A stretch of DNA of 64,000 nt from Candidatus Flexifilum breve (GCA_016717205.1 JADKGC010000002.1:558001-622000); one strand, 5' to 3'. Numbered from the stretch's first letter, positions 25,667-34,855 are shown. Numbers and translations: made by a program. The notes: a model not told the origin generated them from the sequence alone.

Positions 25667-26506
25667 ATGCAAGATGAAACTGCAAAACCCGTAGTCGTCC
25701 GCAGCCAACTCGGCGCCGATCTGCGGCGGTTGGGGCTGCGGGCGGGCGATACCGTGCTCCTGCATGTCTCAGTGAAGGCGATCGGTTGGATGGTCGGCGG
25801 ACCACAAGTCGTACTCAAGGCGATCTTTGATGTCTTGACCGCTGAAGGCACGTTGATGATGCTGGCGAGTTGGGAGGGCAACCCGTATGAGCTTGACGAG
25901 TGGAGCGATGAGGAACAGCAGCGGTGGTTGGACGAGTGTCCACCCTTTGACCCGGAGACTAGTCCTGCCGATCACCGTGAACTGAGCATCCTCGCCGAAT
26001 ATCTGCGCACATGGGAAGGAGCACAACGGAGCACGCACCCACTCGCTTCGTTTGTTGCGGTTGGTCATAAAGCGACCTGGTTGACCGAAGTGCATCCCCG
26101 GCACTATGGCTTCGGGGTCGATTCACCGCTGGGGCGACTGTGTGCGGCGGATGGACGCGTTCTGGTGCTGGGCGCGCCGCTCTCTAACCTAACGCTGGTG
26201 CACCACGCTGAGCAGCTTGTCGAGCTGCCGTCTAAGCAGCTTGATCAATATCAGATGCCCATACTCCAAGCTGGCAAGACAGTGTGGGTCGACGTTGAGG
26301 AATTTGATACGACCGATGGGATTGCCGATTTTGGCGTGGAAGACTATTTCTTAGAAATCGGGCGCGCTTTCGCGGCGACGACGAATGCCCGCAAGGGCAC
26401 CGTGGGCGAGGCACAGGCCTATCTGTTTCCCGCCGACGGCTTGAAGAGCTTCGCGATCGAGTGGATGCAGCAGCATTACCGGGGACCACTCCCCGATGAG
26501 GATTAG
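25667..26506 (+). CDS. Aminoglycoside N(3)-acetyltransferase family protein
   Basis: 279 aa from MQDETAKPVVVRSQLGADLR. AAC(3)/YokD family: GLRAGDTVLLHVSVKAIGWM, VGGPQVVLKAIFDVLTAEGT, RSTHPLASFVAVGHKA (family His motif in the R-S-x-H-P pattern), GVDSPLGRLCAADGRVLVLG. Members acetylate the 3-amino group of 2-deoxystreptamine drugs with acetyl-CoA, but chromosomal copies often have unknown substrates. The start is uncertain: in-frame ATG at 25640 and TTG at 25634 precede it, none with a strong ribosome site; 25667 fits family length best. It is divergent from a TipA-like regulator with a shared intergenic operator, which would suit drug-responsive control (inference). Confidence 0.88.
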   Translation: MQDETAKPVVVRSQLGADLRRLGLRAGDTVLLHVSVKAIGWMVGGPQVVLKAIFDVLTAEGTLMMLASWEGNPYELDEWSDEEQQRWLDECPPFDPETSPADHRELSILAEYLRTWEGAQRSTHPLASFVAVGHKATWLTEVHPRHYGFGVDSPLGRLCAADGRVLVLGAPLSNLTLVHHAEQLVELPSKQLDQYQMPILQAGKTVWVDVEEFDTTDGIADFGVEDYFLEIGRAFAATTNARKGTVGEAQAYLFPADGLKSFAIEWMQQHYRGPLPDED

Positions 26507-26551
26507 TCAGGCCCGGCCATCGGCGAGCGACACGGGAGATCCGAGCCGGGG

Positions 26552-26557
26552 TATAAT
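26552..26557 (+). promoter_or_regulatory. -10 box TATAAT upstream of the DUF1152 gene
   Basis: Perfect TATAAT 28 nt upstream of the ATG at 26585, measured from the box end. No clear -35. caggag precedes the ATG. Confidence 0.5.
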
Positions 26558-26584
26558 TTAGGCATTACTCAGGAGACTCCTCTC

Positions 26585-27553
26585 ATGCGTTTGAACCTGC
26601 CCATCCTCGACCAACTCCAGTCCTCCCAAAACATTCTCATCGCGGGCGCCGGCGGCGGCTTTGATGTCTTCGCCGGGCTGCCGATCTACTTCACCCTGCG
26701 CGAGCAGGGCAAAACCGTGCATCTGGCTAACTTCAGCTTTGCCGATCTCGAGCTCACCAGTTATATGAGCAAAACGGAGAAAATCATCCCCAATCTGTTG
26801 ATCGGGGCGCAGGGCGAGGTCGAAGTGCCGCTGACTTACTGTCCCGAGCCGTACCTCGCGCAGTGGTTCCGCGACGTGCACGGCGAAGCGATCACAATCT
26901 GGATGTTCGCGAATACGGGCGCGCTCCCGCTGATCGACGCGTATAAGACATTGGTCGAACATCTCGCCATCGACGCGATTGTGCTGGTGGATGGCGGCGT
27001 GGATTCGATCATGCGCGGCGATGAGTCAGGCGCGGGCACGATTGTCGAGGATACGCTCTCGCTGATCGCGGTTGAACCGCTGGATGTGCCCGTCAAGATT
27101 CTGGCATGCATCGGTTTCGGCACCGAAGTCGAAGAGGCGGTGTGCCATTACAGCGCGCTCGAAAACATGGCGGCGCTTTTCAAAGCGGACGCGTTTTACG
27201 GCTCGTGCGCGCTGGTCAAGCAGATGCCCGCTTTCCAGCAGTTCGAGGCGGCCTGTCGCTATGTGTGGGAACAGCCTAAGCACACCGCCAGCCACATCAG
27301 CACGCGCATCATCCCCGCGGTGCACGGCGAATTCGGCAACTATCAGATGTACCCGCAGCACCGCAACCTCGTGCCCATCCTCGTGTCGCCGCTCATGGCG
27401 CAGTACTGGTTTTTCGATGCCAATAAGGTGATCGAGCGCAATCTGCTGCGCCACCGCCTGTGTACCACGCACAACAAGCAGGAAGCCATGCACTTGGCGG
27501 CGCACTTCATCGCCAGCACGCCGTCGCGTGCGCGCCGCTCGCTGCCGTATTAG
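26585..27553 (+). CDS. DUF1152 family protein
   Basis: 322 aa, soluble. Seen: a nucleotide-binding-like glycine loop NILIAGAGGGFDVFAGLPIY near the N-terminus; ANFSFADLELTSYMSKTEK; DAIVLVDGGVDSIMRGDESG, with an acidic metal- or phosphate-binding look; ALENMAALFKADAFYGSCAL. This matches the DUF1152 pattern, which is conserved in archaea and scattered bacteria and has no proven function. The ATG follows caggagactcctctc, a good ribosome site, and a -10 box. It stands as a single-gene unit ahead of the alkylation-repair genes. Confidence 0.88.
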   Translation: MRLNLPILDQLQSSQNILIAGAGGGFDVFAGLPIYFTLREQGKTVHLANFSFADLELTSYMSKTEKIIPNLLIGAQGEVEVPLTYCPEPYLAQWFRDVHGEAITIWMFANTGALPLIDAYKTLVEHLAIDAIVLVDGGVDSIMRGDESGAGTIVEDTLSLIAVEPLDVPVKILACIGFGTEVEEAVCHYSALENMAALFKADAFYGSCALVKQMPAFQQFEAACRYVWEQPKHTASHISTRIIPAVHGEFGNYQMYPQHRNLVPILVSPLMAQYWFFDANKVIERNLLRHRLCTTHNKQEAMHLAAHFIASTPSRARRSLPY

Positions 27554-27853
27554 AAACGTCCAAGCCTCACCCCAAGAACCTGACGGTTCTTTGCCCCTCT
27601 CCCAAGGGAGAGGGGCGGTTGAGCGACGCGAACCGGGTTGAGGCTGAAATTTACAGCAGTCACAAGTTGCCAATCTACCTTAAAAATTGCATCCCCGAAA
27701 ACGGATAGAGCCGCACAAGCGAATCCTGTACCATAGGCGTATCTTGAAAAGCTGACCCCACCCCCGACCCCTCCCCGAATTCAGGGAGGGGAGACAACAG
27801 GGTTCGCAGCAGAGTGCCTACGAGCGGGGGAGGTACGCGAAGAGGAGAGGTCA
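27554..27853. repeat. Repeat-rich gap, two class B elements, no gene
   Basis: 300 bp. Class B copy with centre ccctctcccaagggagaggg near 27595-27618. A second class B copy at 27755-27796 has centre 27768-27791 around GAATTC (one mismatch from a perfect 24-bp palindrome). The last 30 bp supply the ribosome site aagaggagag for ada. Confidence 0.75.
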
Positions 27854-28900
27854 ATGCACACTGATACGCAGTGGGAACAATTGGCGAGCCGCGATCACGC
27901 GGCGGACGGCAAATTCGTGTACGCGGTGGCGACGACGGGCATTTACTGCCGCCCCTCGTGCAAGTCACGCCTGCCCAAACGCGAAAACGTCGTCTTTTTC
28001 ACGCTGCCCGCGCAGGCCGAGGACGCCGGGTTTCGCCCGTGTAAACGCTGTCACCCGCGGCAAGCCCGCATCACCGACCCGCGCTTGAGTCTCGTGCAGG
28101 CAGTGTGCGACCACATCCGCGCACACATCGATCAACCGGAGGCGCTGACGCTCAAGGCGCTCGGCGACCACTTCGGCTATGAAGCGGGACATCTCGGCGA
28201 GGTGTTCAAAGCGACGCTCGGCATCACCCCGCACCAGTATGCCCAGATGGGAAGGATGGATCACTTGAAGACCAGTCTGAAGAACGGCACAACGATCACC
28301 GATGCGATTTACGAAGCGGGCTTCGGCTCGCCCAGCCGCGTGTACAGCGACGGTCTGATCGGCATGACGCCGGGAGCGTATCGCGACGGTGCGCCCGACA
28401 CGACGATTCGCTACACGGTGGCGACCTGCTATCTCGGCGCGCTGCTCATCGGCTTGACCGAGCGCGGGGTATGCGCCATCGGCATCTACGACGATGAACG
28501 CGCGGCGGAATCTGCGCTGACGGGCGAATTCCCCGCTGCGCACCTGCTCCGCGACGACGAGGCGCTGCAAGCGACGGTGAGCGCCATTCTCGATACGGTC
28601 GACGGCACGCGCCCCGCGCTCGATCTGCCGCTGGATATTCAGGCGACCGCGTTTCAATGGCGCGTGTGGGACGAACTACGACGCATCCCCCGCGGGGAAA
28701 CGCGCACCTATTCCGAGATCGCCGCGGCGCTGGGCAATCCCAAAGCGGTACGGGCGGTCGCGTCGGCGTGTGGCAGCAACCACGCGGCGATCCTCATCCC
28801 CTGCCACCGCGTGATCGGCAAGGATGGCAAGCTCACCGGGTATAAGTGGGGCGTCGAGCGCAAGCGTCTGCTGCTGGAACGAGAAACGAAACAGGGATAA
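27854..28900 (+). CDS. ada: Ada: methyl-sensing activator and O6-alkylguanine-DNA methyltransferase
   Basis: 348 aa, three domains. N-terminal Ada zinc domain with Cys32, Cys36, Cys63 and Cys66 (GIYCRPSCKSRLPKREN, GFRPCKRCHP); one of these accepts methyl from phosphotriesters. Central AraC-type helix-turn-helix (LGDHFGYEAGHLGEVFKATL, ITDAIYEAGFGSPSRVYS). C-terminal methyltransferase with the PCHRV active site, Cys317, and SACGSNHAAILIPCHRVIGK. It repairs O6-methylguanine and O4-methylthymine by suicide transfer and, once methylated, activates the adaptive response. Helix-turn-helix spacing is standard. tag follows 176 bp downstream, consistent with one alkylation-damage locus. The ribosome site aagaggagag lies before the ATG. 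Confidence 0.97.
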   Translation: MHTDTQWEQLASRDHAADGKFVYAVATTGIYCRPSCKSRLPKRENVVFFTLPAQAEDAGFRPCKRCHPRQARITDPRLSLVQAVCDHIRAHIDQPEALTLKALGDHFGYEAGHLGEVFKATLGITPHQYAQMGRMDHLKTSLKNGTTITDAIYEAGFGSPSRVYSDGLIGMTPGAYRDGAPDTTIRYTVATCYLGALLIGLTERGVCAIGIYDDERAAESALTGEFPAAHLLRDDEALQATVSAILDTVDGTRPALDLPLDIQATAFQWRVWDELRRIPRGETRTYSEIAAALGNPKAVRAVASACGSNHAAILIPCHRVIGKDGKLTGYKWGVERKRLLLERETKQG

Positions 28901-28932
28901 AACGCTTCAGATAATTGGTAGCATGTTCGTAG

Positions 28933-28994
28933 GGACGCCCCGTTGGGCGTCCGTTTCATTTATTCAGACACACCGGACGCGCCGTTGTGCGTCC
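28933..28994. repeat. Pair of class A palindromes between ada and tag
   Basis: ggacgccccgttgggcgtcc (28933-28952, preceded by gtag) and ggacgcgccgttgtgcgtcc (28975-28994, followed by ctac). The pair is outward-facing, opposite to the one at 12939. The first could act as a terminator for ada. Confidence 0.8.
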
Positions 28995-29076
28995 CTACTT
29001 GTTGGCTCGTCGTAACAGAACCACCCTGAATTGACATATACTGACGTAAAGTGATACCGCAAGGAGATCGTCACGT

Positions 29077-29658
29077 ATGACCACTCTGATCCGCTGTGCC
29101 TGGAGCGGGGCTGACCCGCTCTACGTTAAATATCACGATGAAGAATGGGGCGTGCCGCTCAAGGGCGATGATTCAGCCTTGTTTGAGCGCATCTGCCTGG
29201 AAGGGGCACAGGCGGGCTTGAGCTGGATCACGATTTTGCGCAAGCGGGAGAACTACCGCGCAGCCTTCGACGGCTTCGACCCGGCGGTCGTCGCGCGCTA
29301 CGACGAGGCGAAAGTCGCGGAACTGCTGGCGAACGCAGGAATTGTGCGCAACCGTCTGAAGATCGCCTCGACCATCAACAACGCGCAGAAATTCCTTGAG
29401 GTGCAGCGCGAATTCGGCTCGTTCTCCGACTACTTATGGGGCTATGTCGACGGCCAACCGATCCACAATCACTGGCAGTCGCTCAGCGAGATCCCCGCTG
29501 AAACCGAGCTATCGAAGCGTATCAGCAAGGATTTGCAGAAGCGCGGCTTCAAGTTCGTCGGCTCGACGATTTGTTACGCCATGATGCAGGCCACCGGGTT
29601 AGTCAATGATCACACCATTGACTGTTTTCGCCATGCCGAAATCGCCCAAATGGGTTAA
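29077..29658 (+). CDS. tag: DNA-3-methyladenine glycosylase I
   Basis: 193 aa. Removes 3-methyladenine from DNA. Family features: N-terminal IRCAWSGADPLYVKYHDEEW with the zinc-ligand Cys and His, FERICLEGAQAGLSWITILR, FKFVGSTICYAMMQATGLVN, and C-terminal DHTIDCFRH with the remaining zinc ligands. Helix-hairpin-helix fold. Ribosome site aaggag sits 13 nt before the ATG. Its stop codon lies inside the first copy of a 26-bp direct repeat. It pairs functionally with ada. Confidence 0.96.
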   Translation: MTTLIRCAWSGADPLYVKYHDEEWGVPLKGDDSALFERICLEGAQAGLSWITILRKRENYRAAFDGFDPAVVARYDEAKVAELLANAGIVRNRLKIASTINNAQKFLEVQREFGSFSDYLWGYVDGQPIHNHWQSLSEIPAETELSKRISKDLQKRGFKFVGSTICYAMMQATGLVNDHTIDCFRHAEIAQMG

Positions 29659-29719
29659 ATCTTACAAAACAATAGCTGTCGACAATCATAAACATGGGTT
29701 AAATCTCACAAAAGAATAG
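29650..29719. repeat. Tandem 26-bp direct repeat after tag
   Basis: Copies at 29650-29675 and 29694-29719 begin atgggttaaatct and end aatag, with two mismatches. Period 44 bp. The first copy includes the tag stop codon. It is AT-rich and precedes the transporter operon, so it could be a duplicated regulator site or a local duplication. Confidence 0.8.
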
Positions 29720-29800
29720 TTACACTTGTGGTGGTTACTGACGTATTTCGCGTTACAATCCGCAGCATAATTAAACGGACATTAACGTTCGGAATACTGT

Positions 29801-30964
29801 ATGGTCTTTAAGCGCCTGCTTAGTCGAACACTCGACGTGTTCCCCCCCTTTCTTGCCCTCCTCGCCGGGCTGCTGGTTGCATCCCTCCTCTTGATCGCGC
29901 TCAACGCCAATCCTATCGAAGCCTTCCAATCCCTATGGAATGGCGCGTTCGGCAACGAAAATTCGACGGCTGAAACGCTGGTCAAGGCGATTCCCATGCT
30001 GTTCGTCGCCATCGGTATTTGCGTGGCGTTTCGCGGCGGCGTGGTCAACATCGGCGGCGAAGGCCAGATGATCGCCGGGGCAGTGATGGGCGTGACGGTG
30101 GCGCTGGCGCTGGGCAATGCGAACGCGGCGGGCTGGGTGATCATCGCGCTCGCGCTGATCAGCGGGTTCGCGGCGGGGGCCGTCTACGCGGGCATTGCGG
30201 GCGTGCTCAAAGCCTATTTCAACGTCAACGAAATCCTCAGCACGATCATGCTCAACCAGATCGCCGTGCAGTTGATGAACTACCTGCTCAACGGCGTGCT
30301 GCTCGACCCGAGCGAAGCGGGGATGAACCACATTCCCAAGACGGCGCGCATCGTCGAATGGGCGGAACTGCCGCGCCTGTCATTCACGTTGAGCGACGGC
30401 GTCGAACTCTTTGGGCGCACGCGTCTGCACTGGGGCTTGATCCTCGCGCTGCTGCTCGCCGTGCTGATCTACGTGCTGCTCTGGCGTACGACCATCGGCT
30501 ACCGGATTCGCGCGGTCGGCGCGAATGAGCGCGCCGCGCGGTACGCCGGCATCAGCGACAAGCGCCAGATGGTGCTGGCGATGCTGCTGGCGGGCGGGTG
30601 CGCCGGGCTGGCGGGCGTCGTGCAGGTGCTCGGCCTCCAATATCGGTTGCAAACGGACGGCTCGGCGGCGGGCTTCACCGCGGGCGCGGGCTTCAATGGG
30701 ATCGTCGTGGCGTTGTTCGGCGGCTTGAATCCGCTCGGCGCGATCCCCGCCTCGGTCTTCTTCGGCGGGCTGCTGGTCGGCGCACAGAAAATGCAGCGCG
30801 ACCTCGGCATCCCCGCCTCGATGATCACCTCGATCAACGGCTTGATCGTCGTGTTCGTCGTGAGCAGTCAAATCTTCGTGACGTGGCGCGCCAAACGCCG
30901 CGCGCTCAGCGCCACTGCCCCGGCCACCGCGACGCCCGTCGCCCAGTTGGAGACACAGCCATGA
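29801..30964 (+). CDS. ABC transporter permease, BMP/nucleoside (simple sugar) type, subunit 1
   Basis: 387 aa, about nine hydrophobic helices. Family pattern of YufP/NupB/BmpC permeases: PFLALLAGLLVASLLLIALN, RGGVVNIGGEGQMIAGAVMG, LNQIAVQLMNYLLNGVLLD, GYRIRAVGANERAARYAGIS, MLLAGGCAGLAGVVQVLGLQ, AGFNGIVVALFGGLNPLGAI. It forms the membrane channel with subunit 2. The neighbours (second permease, BMP binding protein, double ATPase) complete a nucleoside-type importer. Its stop overlaps the next ATG (ATGA). Confidence 0.94.
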   Translation: MVFKRLLSRTLDVFPPFLALLAGLLVASLLLIALNANPIEAFQSLWNGAFGNENSTAETLVKAIPMLFVAIGICVAFRGGVVNIGGEGQMIAGAVMGVTVALALGNANAAGWVIIALALISGFAAGAVYAGIAGVLKAYFNVNEILSTIMLNQIAVQLMNYLLNGVLLDPSEAGMNHIPKTARIVEWAELPRLSFTLSDGVELFGRTRLHWGLILALLLAVLIYVLLWRTTIGYRIRAVGANERAARYAGISDKRQMVLAMLLAGGCAGLAGVVQVLGLQYRLQTDGSAAGFTAGAGFNGIVVALFGGLNPLGAIPASVFFGGLLVGAQKMQRDLGIPASMITSINGLIVVFVVSSQIFVTWRAKRRALSATAPATATPVAQLETQP

Positions 30965-31883
30965 TCAGCGACATTCTCACCGCGGGCGTTTTCGCCTCGA
31001 TGATCCGCCTCGCCACGCCGTACCTGTTCGCCTCAATTGGCGAGATGTTCGGGCAGCGCAGCGGCGTGTTCAATCTCGGCGTGGATGGCATCATGCTGAT
31101 GGGCGCGTTCTTCTCGTTCTATGCCGTGCTGTCCACGGGCAGCCTGCTGCTCGGCGTGCTCGTCGCCATCATCGTCGGGGCAATCCTCGGTCTGGCGATG
31201 GCGTTTGTCAGCGTGACGCTCAAAGCGGAACAGGGCATCAGCGGTATTGGTTTATACCTGTTCGGCCTCGGCATGAGCGAACTGCTGTTTCAGAAATGGG
31301 TGGGCACGCCACAGTCGGTGGACGGTTTCCCGCGCATTCACTTCCCTCTCTGTCCGATATTCCAGTGATCGGGGAAATCTTCTTCAATCACAATCTGCTC
31401 GTGTACGTGGCGTTCGCGCTCGTGCCGATTTCAGCATACATTCTGAACAAGACGAGCTTCGGCCTGTCGATTCGCGCGGTCGGGCAAAACCCACAGGCCG
31501 CCGATGCGATGGGCGTCAACGTGCGGCGCGTCCGCTATACGACCGTGACGATTGGCGGCATTCTGGCGAGCATGGCCGGTGCGTCCCTGTCGATTGCGCT
31601 GCTTGACGTGTTCCAGCAGAACATCACGGGTGGCCTCGGGTTCATCGCCGTGGCGCTGGTGTACTTCGGGCGCTGGCGACCCTATGGCGTGCTGGTCGGC
31701 GCGCTGCTGTTCAGCTTCGTCAACGCCTTGCAGTTGCAGGTGAGCGCCATCGGCATCGAGATCCCGACCGAGTTCGCGGTCATGGCGCCGTATGTGATCA
31801 CGATCATCGCGCTGGTGTTTGCGTCGCGGCAAACGGAAAAGCCCGACGCGCTCAACAAGCCGTTCGAACGCGGCGAGTCGTAA
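30961..31883 (+). pseudogene. ABC transporter permease, BMP/nucleoside type, subunit 2, single-base frameshift
   Basis: Second membrane subunit. First part: ATPYLFASIGEMFGQRSGVF, NLGVDGIMLMGAFFSFYAVL, ISGIGLYLFGLGMSELLFQ. Second part in another frame: LSDIPVIGEIFFNHNLLVYV, GLSIRAVGQNPQAADAMGVN, GGLGFIAVALVYFGRWRPYG, GIEIPTEFAVMAPYVITIIA. Adding one C to the run at 31344-31346 joins them across HFP-SLSDIPVIG, which matches the family. The whole would be about 307 aa. Coupled to subunit 1 by ATGA. With the rest of the operon intact, a sequencing deletion is likely. Confidence 0.9.
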
Positions 31884-31885
31884 TC

Positions 31886-32021
31886 AGGACTGAGAAAATG
31901 AAGGACTGAGGACTGAGAAATCGATAGGGACAACCTTTTGCACATCCACTATGCCGGATGCCAAGATAATTTCCCTACGATCTCGTTTTTACTCAGTCCT
32001 CAGTCCTCGCACCTCAGTCCT
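31886..32021. repeat. Class C inverted pair (AGGACTG words)
   Basis: Left arm 31886-31919 and inverted right arm 31991-32021, about 70 bp apart. It lies between the permease and the binding protein gene, immediately after the permease stop. In mRNA it could fold into a long stem and affect differential stability of the downstream gene. Confidence 0.8.
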
Positions 32022-32040
32022 GCATTGATAGTGGGATCAG

Positions 32041-32056
32041 CGGGGAGACATCCCCG
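32041..32056 (+). other. Small stem-loop upstream of bmp gene
   Basis: cggggagacatccccg: 6-bp stem around gaca, 41 nt upstream of the binding-protein ATG. Without a T-tract it is not a terminator. It could protect the 5' end of a processed mRNA. Confidence 0.4.
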
Positions 32057-32096
32057 TTCCAGTGCTCAGAGCATTTGCAGCTTAGGGAGTTAGAAG

Positions 32097-33116
32097 ATGA
32101 AGAACATGGTTCGTTTCGGTCTCCTGCTGGTGGTCGTCCTGATGATGGGTGTCCTCAGCGTTTCGGCACAAGATGACGTGTTCCGCGTGGCCGTGGTCGC
32201 CCCCAGCGCCACCAACGATCTCGCGTTCAGCCAATCGATGTACGACGCTCTGCTGCGCGTACAGGCCGAGATGGGTGAAGACGCATTCCAGTTCGACTTC
32301 CAGGAAGGCACGTTCGTGGTCGACGATGCGGCGGTCGCGCTCCGTGACTGGGCGGCGTCGGGCGAATATGACCTGATCATCGCGCACGGCTCGCAGTATG
32401 GCTCGATCATCGAAGAACTCGCGCCGGAATTCCCCGAAGTGTCGTTCGCGTGGGGCACCGACGTCAACACGTTCGGCCTCGACAATGTGTACGCCTACAC
32501 GGCGGCGGCGGCTGAAGGCGGCTACGTCAACGGCGCAGTCGCGGCGACTCTGAGCGAAAGCGGCATCATCGGCGTCGTCGGCCCGATTGAAGTGGGCGAT
32601 GCCAAGGCCTATGTTGACGGTTTCGTCAACGGCGCGCTGGCGACGGATCCGGAAGCCACCGTCAACGTGACCTATATCGGCTCGTTCAGCGATGTTCCGC
32701 TGGCGACTGAAGCCGCCAACGCGCACGTCCAGAACGGCGCGGACGTCCTGACCGGGTCGGCGCAGATGGTCGTCGGCGCGATCGGCGTGGCGCAGGAAAA
32801 TGAACTGCTGTGGTTCGGCACGCAGTCGAGCCAGGCCGACCTCGCGGCGGAAGCTGGCGTGAGCTTCCAGGTTTATCACTGGGAAGTCGTGCTCAATGAC
32901 ATCATCGCCAACATCGAAGAAGGCGTGCTCGGCGGCGAAGCCTACACGCTCACGCTCGAAAATGGCGGCCTGACGGTTGACATCAGCGAATCAACGGGGC
33001 TGGATGAAGAAACCGTGACCGCGATCAGCGCGCAGATTGACGAACTGATCACCGGCATCATCGCGGGCGACATCGTCGTCCTGCCGCCGGAACCGGAAGC
33101 GACCCCGGCGTCGTAA
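32097..33116 (+). CDS. BMP-family substrate-binding protein of nucleoside ABC importer
   Basis: 339 aa, signal peptide ~1-22 (MKNMVRFGLLLVVVLMMGVL then SVSA). No lipobox Cys is seen, so it is not an obvious lipoprotein. BMP/PnrA-like type I periplasmic fold: FRVAVVAPSATNDLAFSQSM, YDLIIAHGSQYGSIIEELA, ESGIIGVVGPIEVGDAKAYV, DGFVNGA, YIGSFSDVPLATEAANAHVQ, ADVLTGSAQMVVGAIGVAQE. Homologues bind purine nucleosides or similar ligands. The C-terminus is a Pro/Thr tail. The start has gggag upstream. Substrate identity is inferred only from the family and from the neighbouring xanthine-dehydrogenase-type genes. Confidence 0.92.
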   Translation: MKNMVRFGLLLVVVLMMGVLSVSAQDDVFRVAVVAPSATNDLAFSQSMYDALLRVQAEMGEDAFQFDFQEGTFVVDDAAVALRDWAASGEYDLIIAHGSQYGSIIEELAPEFPEVSFAWGTDVNTFGLDNVYAYTAAAAEGGYVNGAVAATLSESGIIGVVGPIEVGDAKAYVDGFVNGALATDPEATVNVTYIGSFSDVPLATEAANAHVQNGADVLTGSAQMVVGAIGVAQENELLWFGTQSSQADLAAEAGVSFQVYHWEVVLNDIIANIEEGVLGGEAYTLTLENGGLTVDISESTGLDEETVTAISAQIDELITGIIAGDIVVLPPEPEATPAS

Positions 33117-33327
33117 GTGAGATAACCTCACCCCCCTCCGGGGGGGGGGGGGTGTGTGGACAGGGTCCTAACCCCACCCCCGACCCCTCCCCGAATTCAG
33201 GGACGGGAGACAGATTCCCCTTTCCCCGCTTGCGTGGGAGAGGGGCTAGGGGTGAGGGGTGAGAAAATCAGCCGCTCGTCCTCCGTGTTTTAGACACAAC
33301 GTTTGGTTAGATTGCGTAGGTTGCCCC
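33117..33327. repeat. Repeat gap with poly-G run, no gene
   Basis: Contains ctcacccccctcc followed by a run of about 13 G at 33133-33145, a class B GAATTC element at 33172-33214 (centre 33184-33207), and class B arms ccccgcttgcgtgggagagg. The G-run is atypical and may be a sequencing artefact within another class B copy. Confidence 0.75.
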
Positions 33328-34845
33328 ATGACCACCACCCCTCAGATCGACCACCTGCACATGCAAGGTATCGTCAAGCGGTTTCCCGGCGTACTGGCGC
33401 TCAACAACGTCGACTTTGATGTGCGCTCCGGCGAAATTCATGCGCTGTTGGGTGAAAACGGCGCGGGCAAATCCACGCTGATGAAATTGCTCTACGGCCT
33501 GTACCAGCCCGAAGCCGGGACGATTCGCATCAACGGCGCGGCGGTCAAAGTCCGCTCCCCGATTGAGGCGATCAGCCGCGGCATCGGCATGATCCACCAG
33601 CATTTTATGCTCGTGCCTTCGCTGACGGTCGCGGAAAACGTCGCGCTCGGCATGCAGCGCGGCTGGCGCACGGATCTGCGCGCGGTCGAAAAGGCGTTGA
33701 GCGAATTGGCCGACCGTTACAACCTCAAGGTCGATCCGCGCCGCCCGATCTGGCAGTTGGCCGTCGGCGAACAGCAGCGCGTGGAGATTTTGCGGGCGCT
33801 GTACCGCGGGGCGGATCTGCTCATCCTTGACGAACCGACGGCCGTGCTCACCCCCAACGAGGTCGATCACCTGTTTAACGTGCTCAAGCAGATGGCGGCG
33901 GATGGGCGCGCGCTGGTGTTCATCTCCCATAAGCTCCACGAAGTGCTGGCGATCAGCAGCCGCATCACCGTGCTGCGCGACGGCCAGTACGTCGATTCGA
34001 TCCCGACGGCAGGCGCGACCAAGCTCCAGCTCGCGGAGATGATGGTCGGGCGTCCGGTCACGCTGGAATACGACCGCCATCCGTGCGAACGCGGCAATGT
34101 CAAACTCGAACTGGCGGGCGTGAGCGCGTTGAGCAACCGCGGCGACGACGGCTTGAAGCAGGTTAGCTTGACCGTGTGCGCGGGCGAAATCGTCGGCATC
34201 GCGGGCGTGAGCGGCAATGGTCAGCATGAACTGGCGCAGGCGATTGCCGGGTTACGTCCGACGACGGGCGGGCGTATCCTCATCAACGGGCAGGATGTGA
34301 CAGGCAAACCGACGGGCGCGCGCAAGCTGGCCTACATCCCCGAAGAGCGCATGATCGACGGGGTGATCAAGAATTTCACGGTCGCTGAAAATTACATTTT
34401 GCAGAATCATGGCAAGCAGCCGTTCGCGCGGGGCGGCTTATTGATGAACTTCGGCGCGATTGCGCGGGAGTGCAAAAACGCCATTCGCGCGTATGATATT
34501 AAGACGCCGTCCCATGACACGCCGATCAAGAGTTTATCGGGCGGAAATATTCAAAAATTGGTGCTGGCGCGCGAACTGGCGCGCGAGCCGCAGGTGTTGA
34601 TCGCGGCGCAGCCCACGCGCGGGGTGGATATCGGCGCGTCCGAGTACATCCATCACCGTTTGCTGGAAGAGCGGTCGAAAGGCACGGCGATTTTGTTGAT
34701 TTCGGAAGATTTGGACGAAATCCGCGCAATCTCGGATCGCATCCTCGTCATGTACGAAGGGCGCATCGTCGGCGAAATGCCGAATGCCATCGGCGGAAAC
34801 GTCGACATCAAGCAGTTGGGCGCGCTGATGGCGGGCGCGGGGTGA
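33328..34845 (+). CDS. Double ABC ATPase of nucleoside/simple-sugar importer
   Basis: 505 aa with two ABC domains as in YufO/NupA/RbsA. Domain 1: LLGENGAGKSTLMKLLYGLY (Walker A), MIHQHFMLVPSLTVAENVAL (Q-loop), QLAVGEQQRVEILRALYRGA (signature, degenerate from LSGGQ), LLILDEPTAVLTPNE. Domain 2: GIAGVSGNGQHELAQAIAGL (degenerate Walker A), SLSGGNIQKLVLARELAREP, LIAAQPTRGVDIGASEYIHH (Walker B and family TRGVDIGA). This asymmetry is normal for the class. The ATG at 33328 gives the conserved MTTTPQIDHLHMQGIVKRFP start. It powers the permeases at 29801 and 30961. Confidence 0.95.
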   Translation: MTTTPQIDHLHMQGIVKRFPGVLALNNVDFDVRSGEIHALLGENGAGKSTLMKLLYGLYQPEAGTIRINGAAVKVRSPIEAISRGIGMIHQHFMLVPSLTVAENVALGMQRGWRTDLRAVEKALSELADRYNLKVDPRRPIWQLAVGEQQRVEILRALYRGADLLILDEPTAVLTPNEVDHLFNVLKQMAADGRALVFISHKLHEVLAISSRITVLRDGQYVDSIPTAGATKLQLAEMMVGRPVTLEYDRHPCERGNVKLELAGVSALSNRGDDGLKQVSLTVCAGEIVGIAGVSGNGQHELAQAIAGLRPTTGGRILINGQDVTGKPTGARKLAYIPEERMIDGVIKNFTVAENYILQNHGKQPFARGGLLMNFGAIARECKNAIRAYDIKTPSHDTPIKSLSGGNIQKLVLARELAREPQVLIAAQPTRGVDIGASEYIHHRLLEERSKGTAILLISEDLDEIRAISDRILVMYEGRIVGEMPNAIGGNVDIKQLGALMAGAG

Positions 34846-34849
34846 ACGG

Positions 34850-34855
34850 TATAAT
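34850..34855 (+). promoter_or_regulatory. -10 box TATAAT upstream of the VapBC-like pair
   Basis: Perfect TATAAT starting 5 bp after the ABC ATPase stop and 34 nt before the antitoxin ATG. It indicates that the toxin-antitoxin pair is transcribed separately from the transporter. Confidence 0.5.

Noticed and set aside
29650..29719. CRISPR-like array
   Set aside because: Only two direct repeats with a short 18-bp gap; no further units or cas genes.
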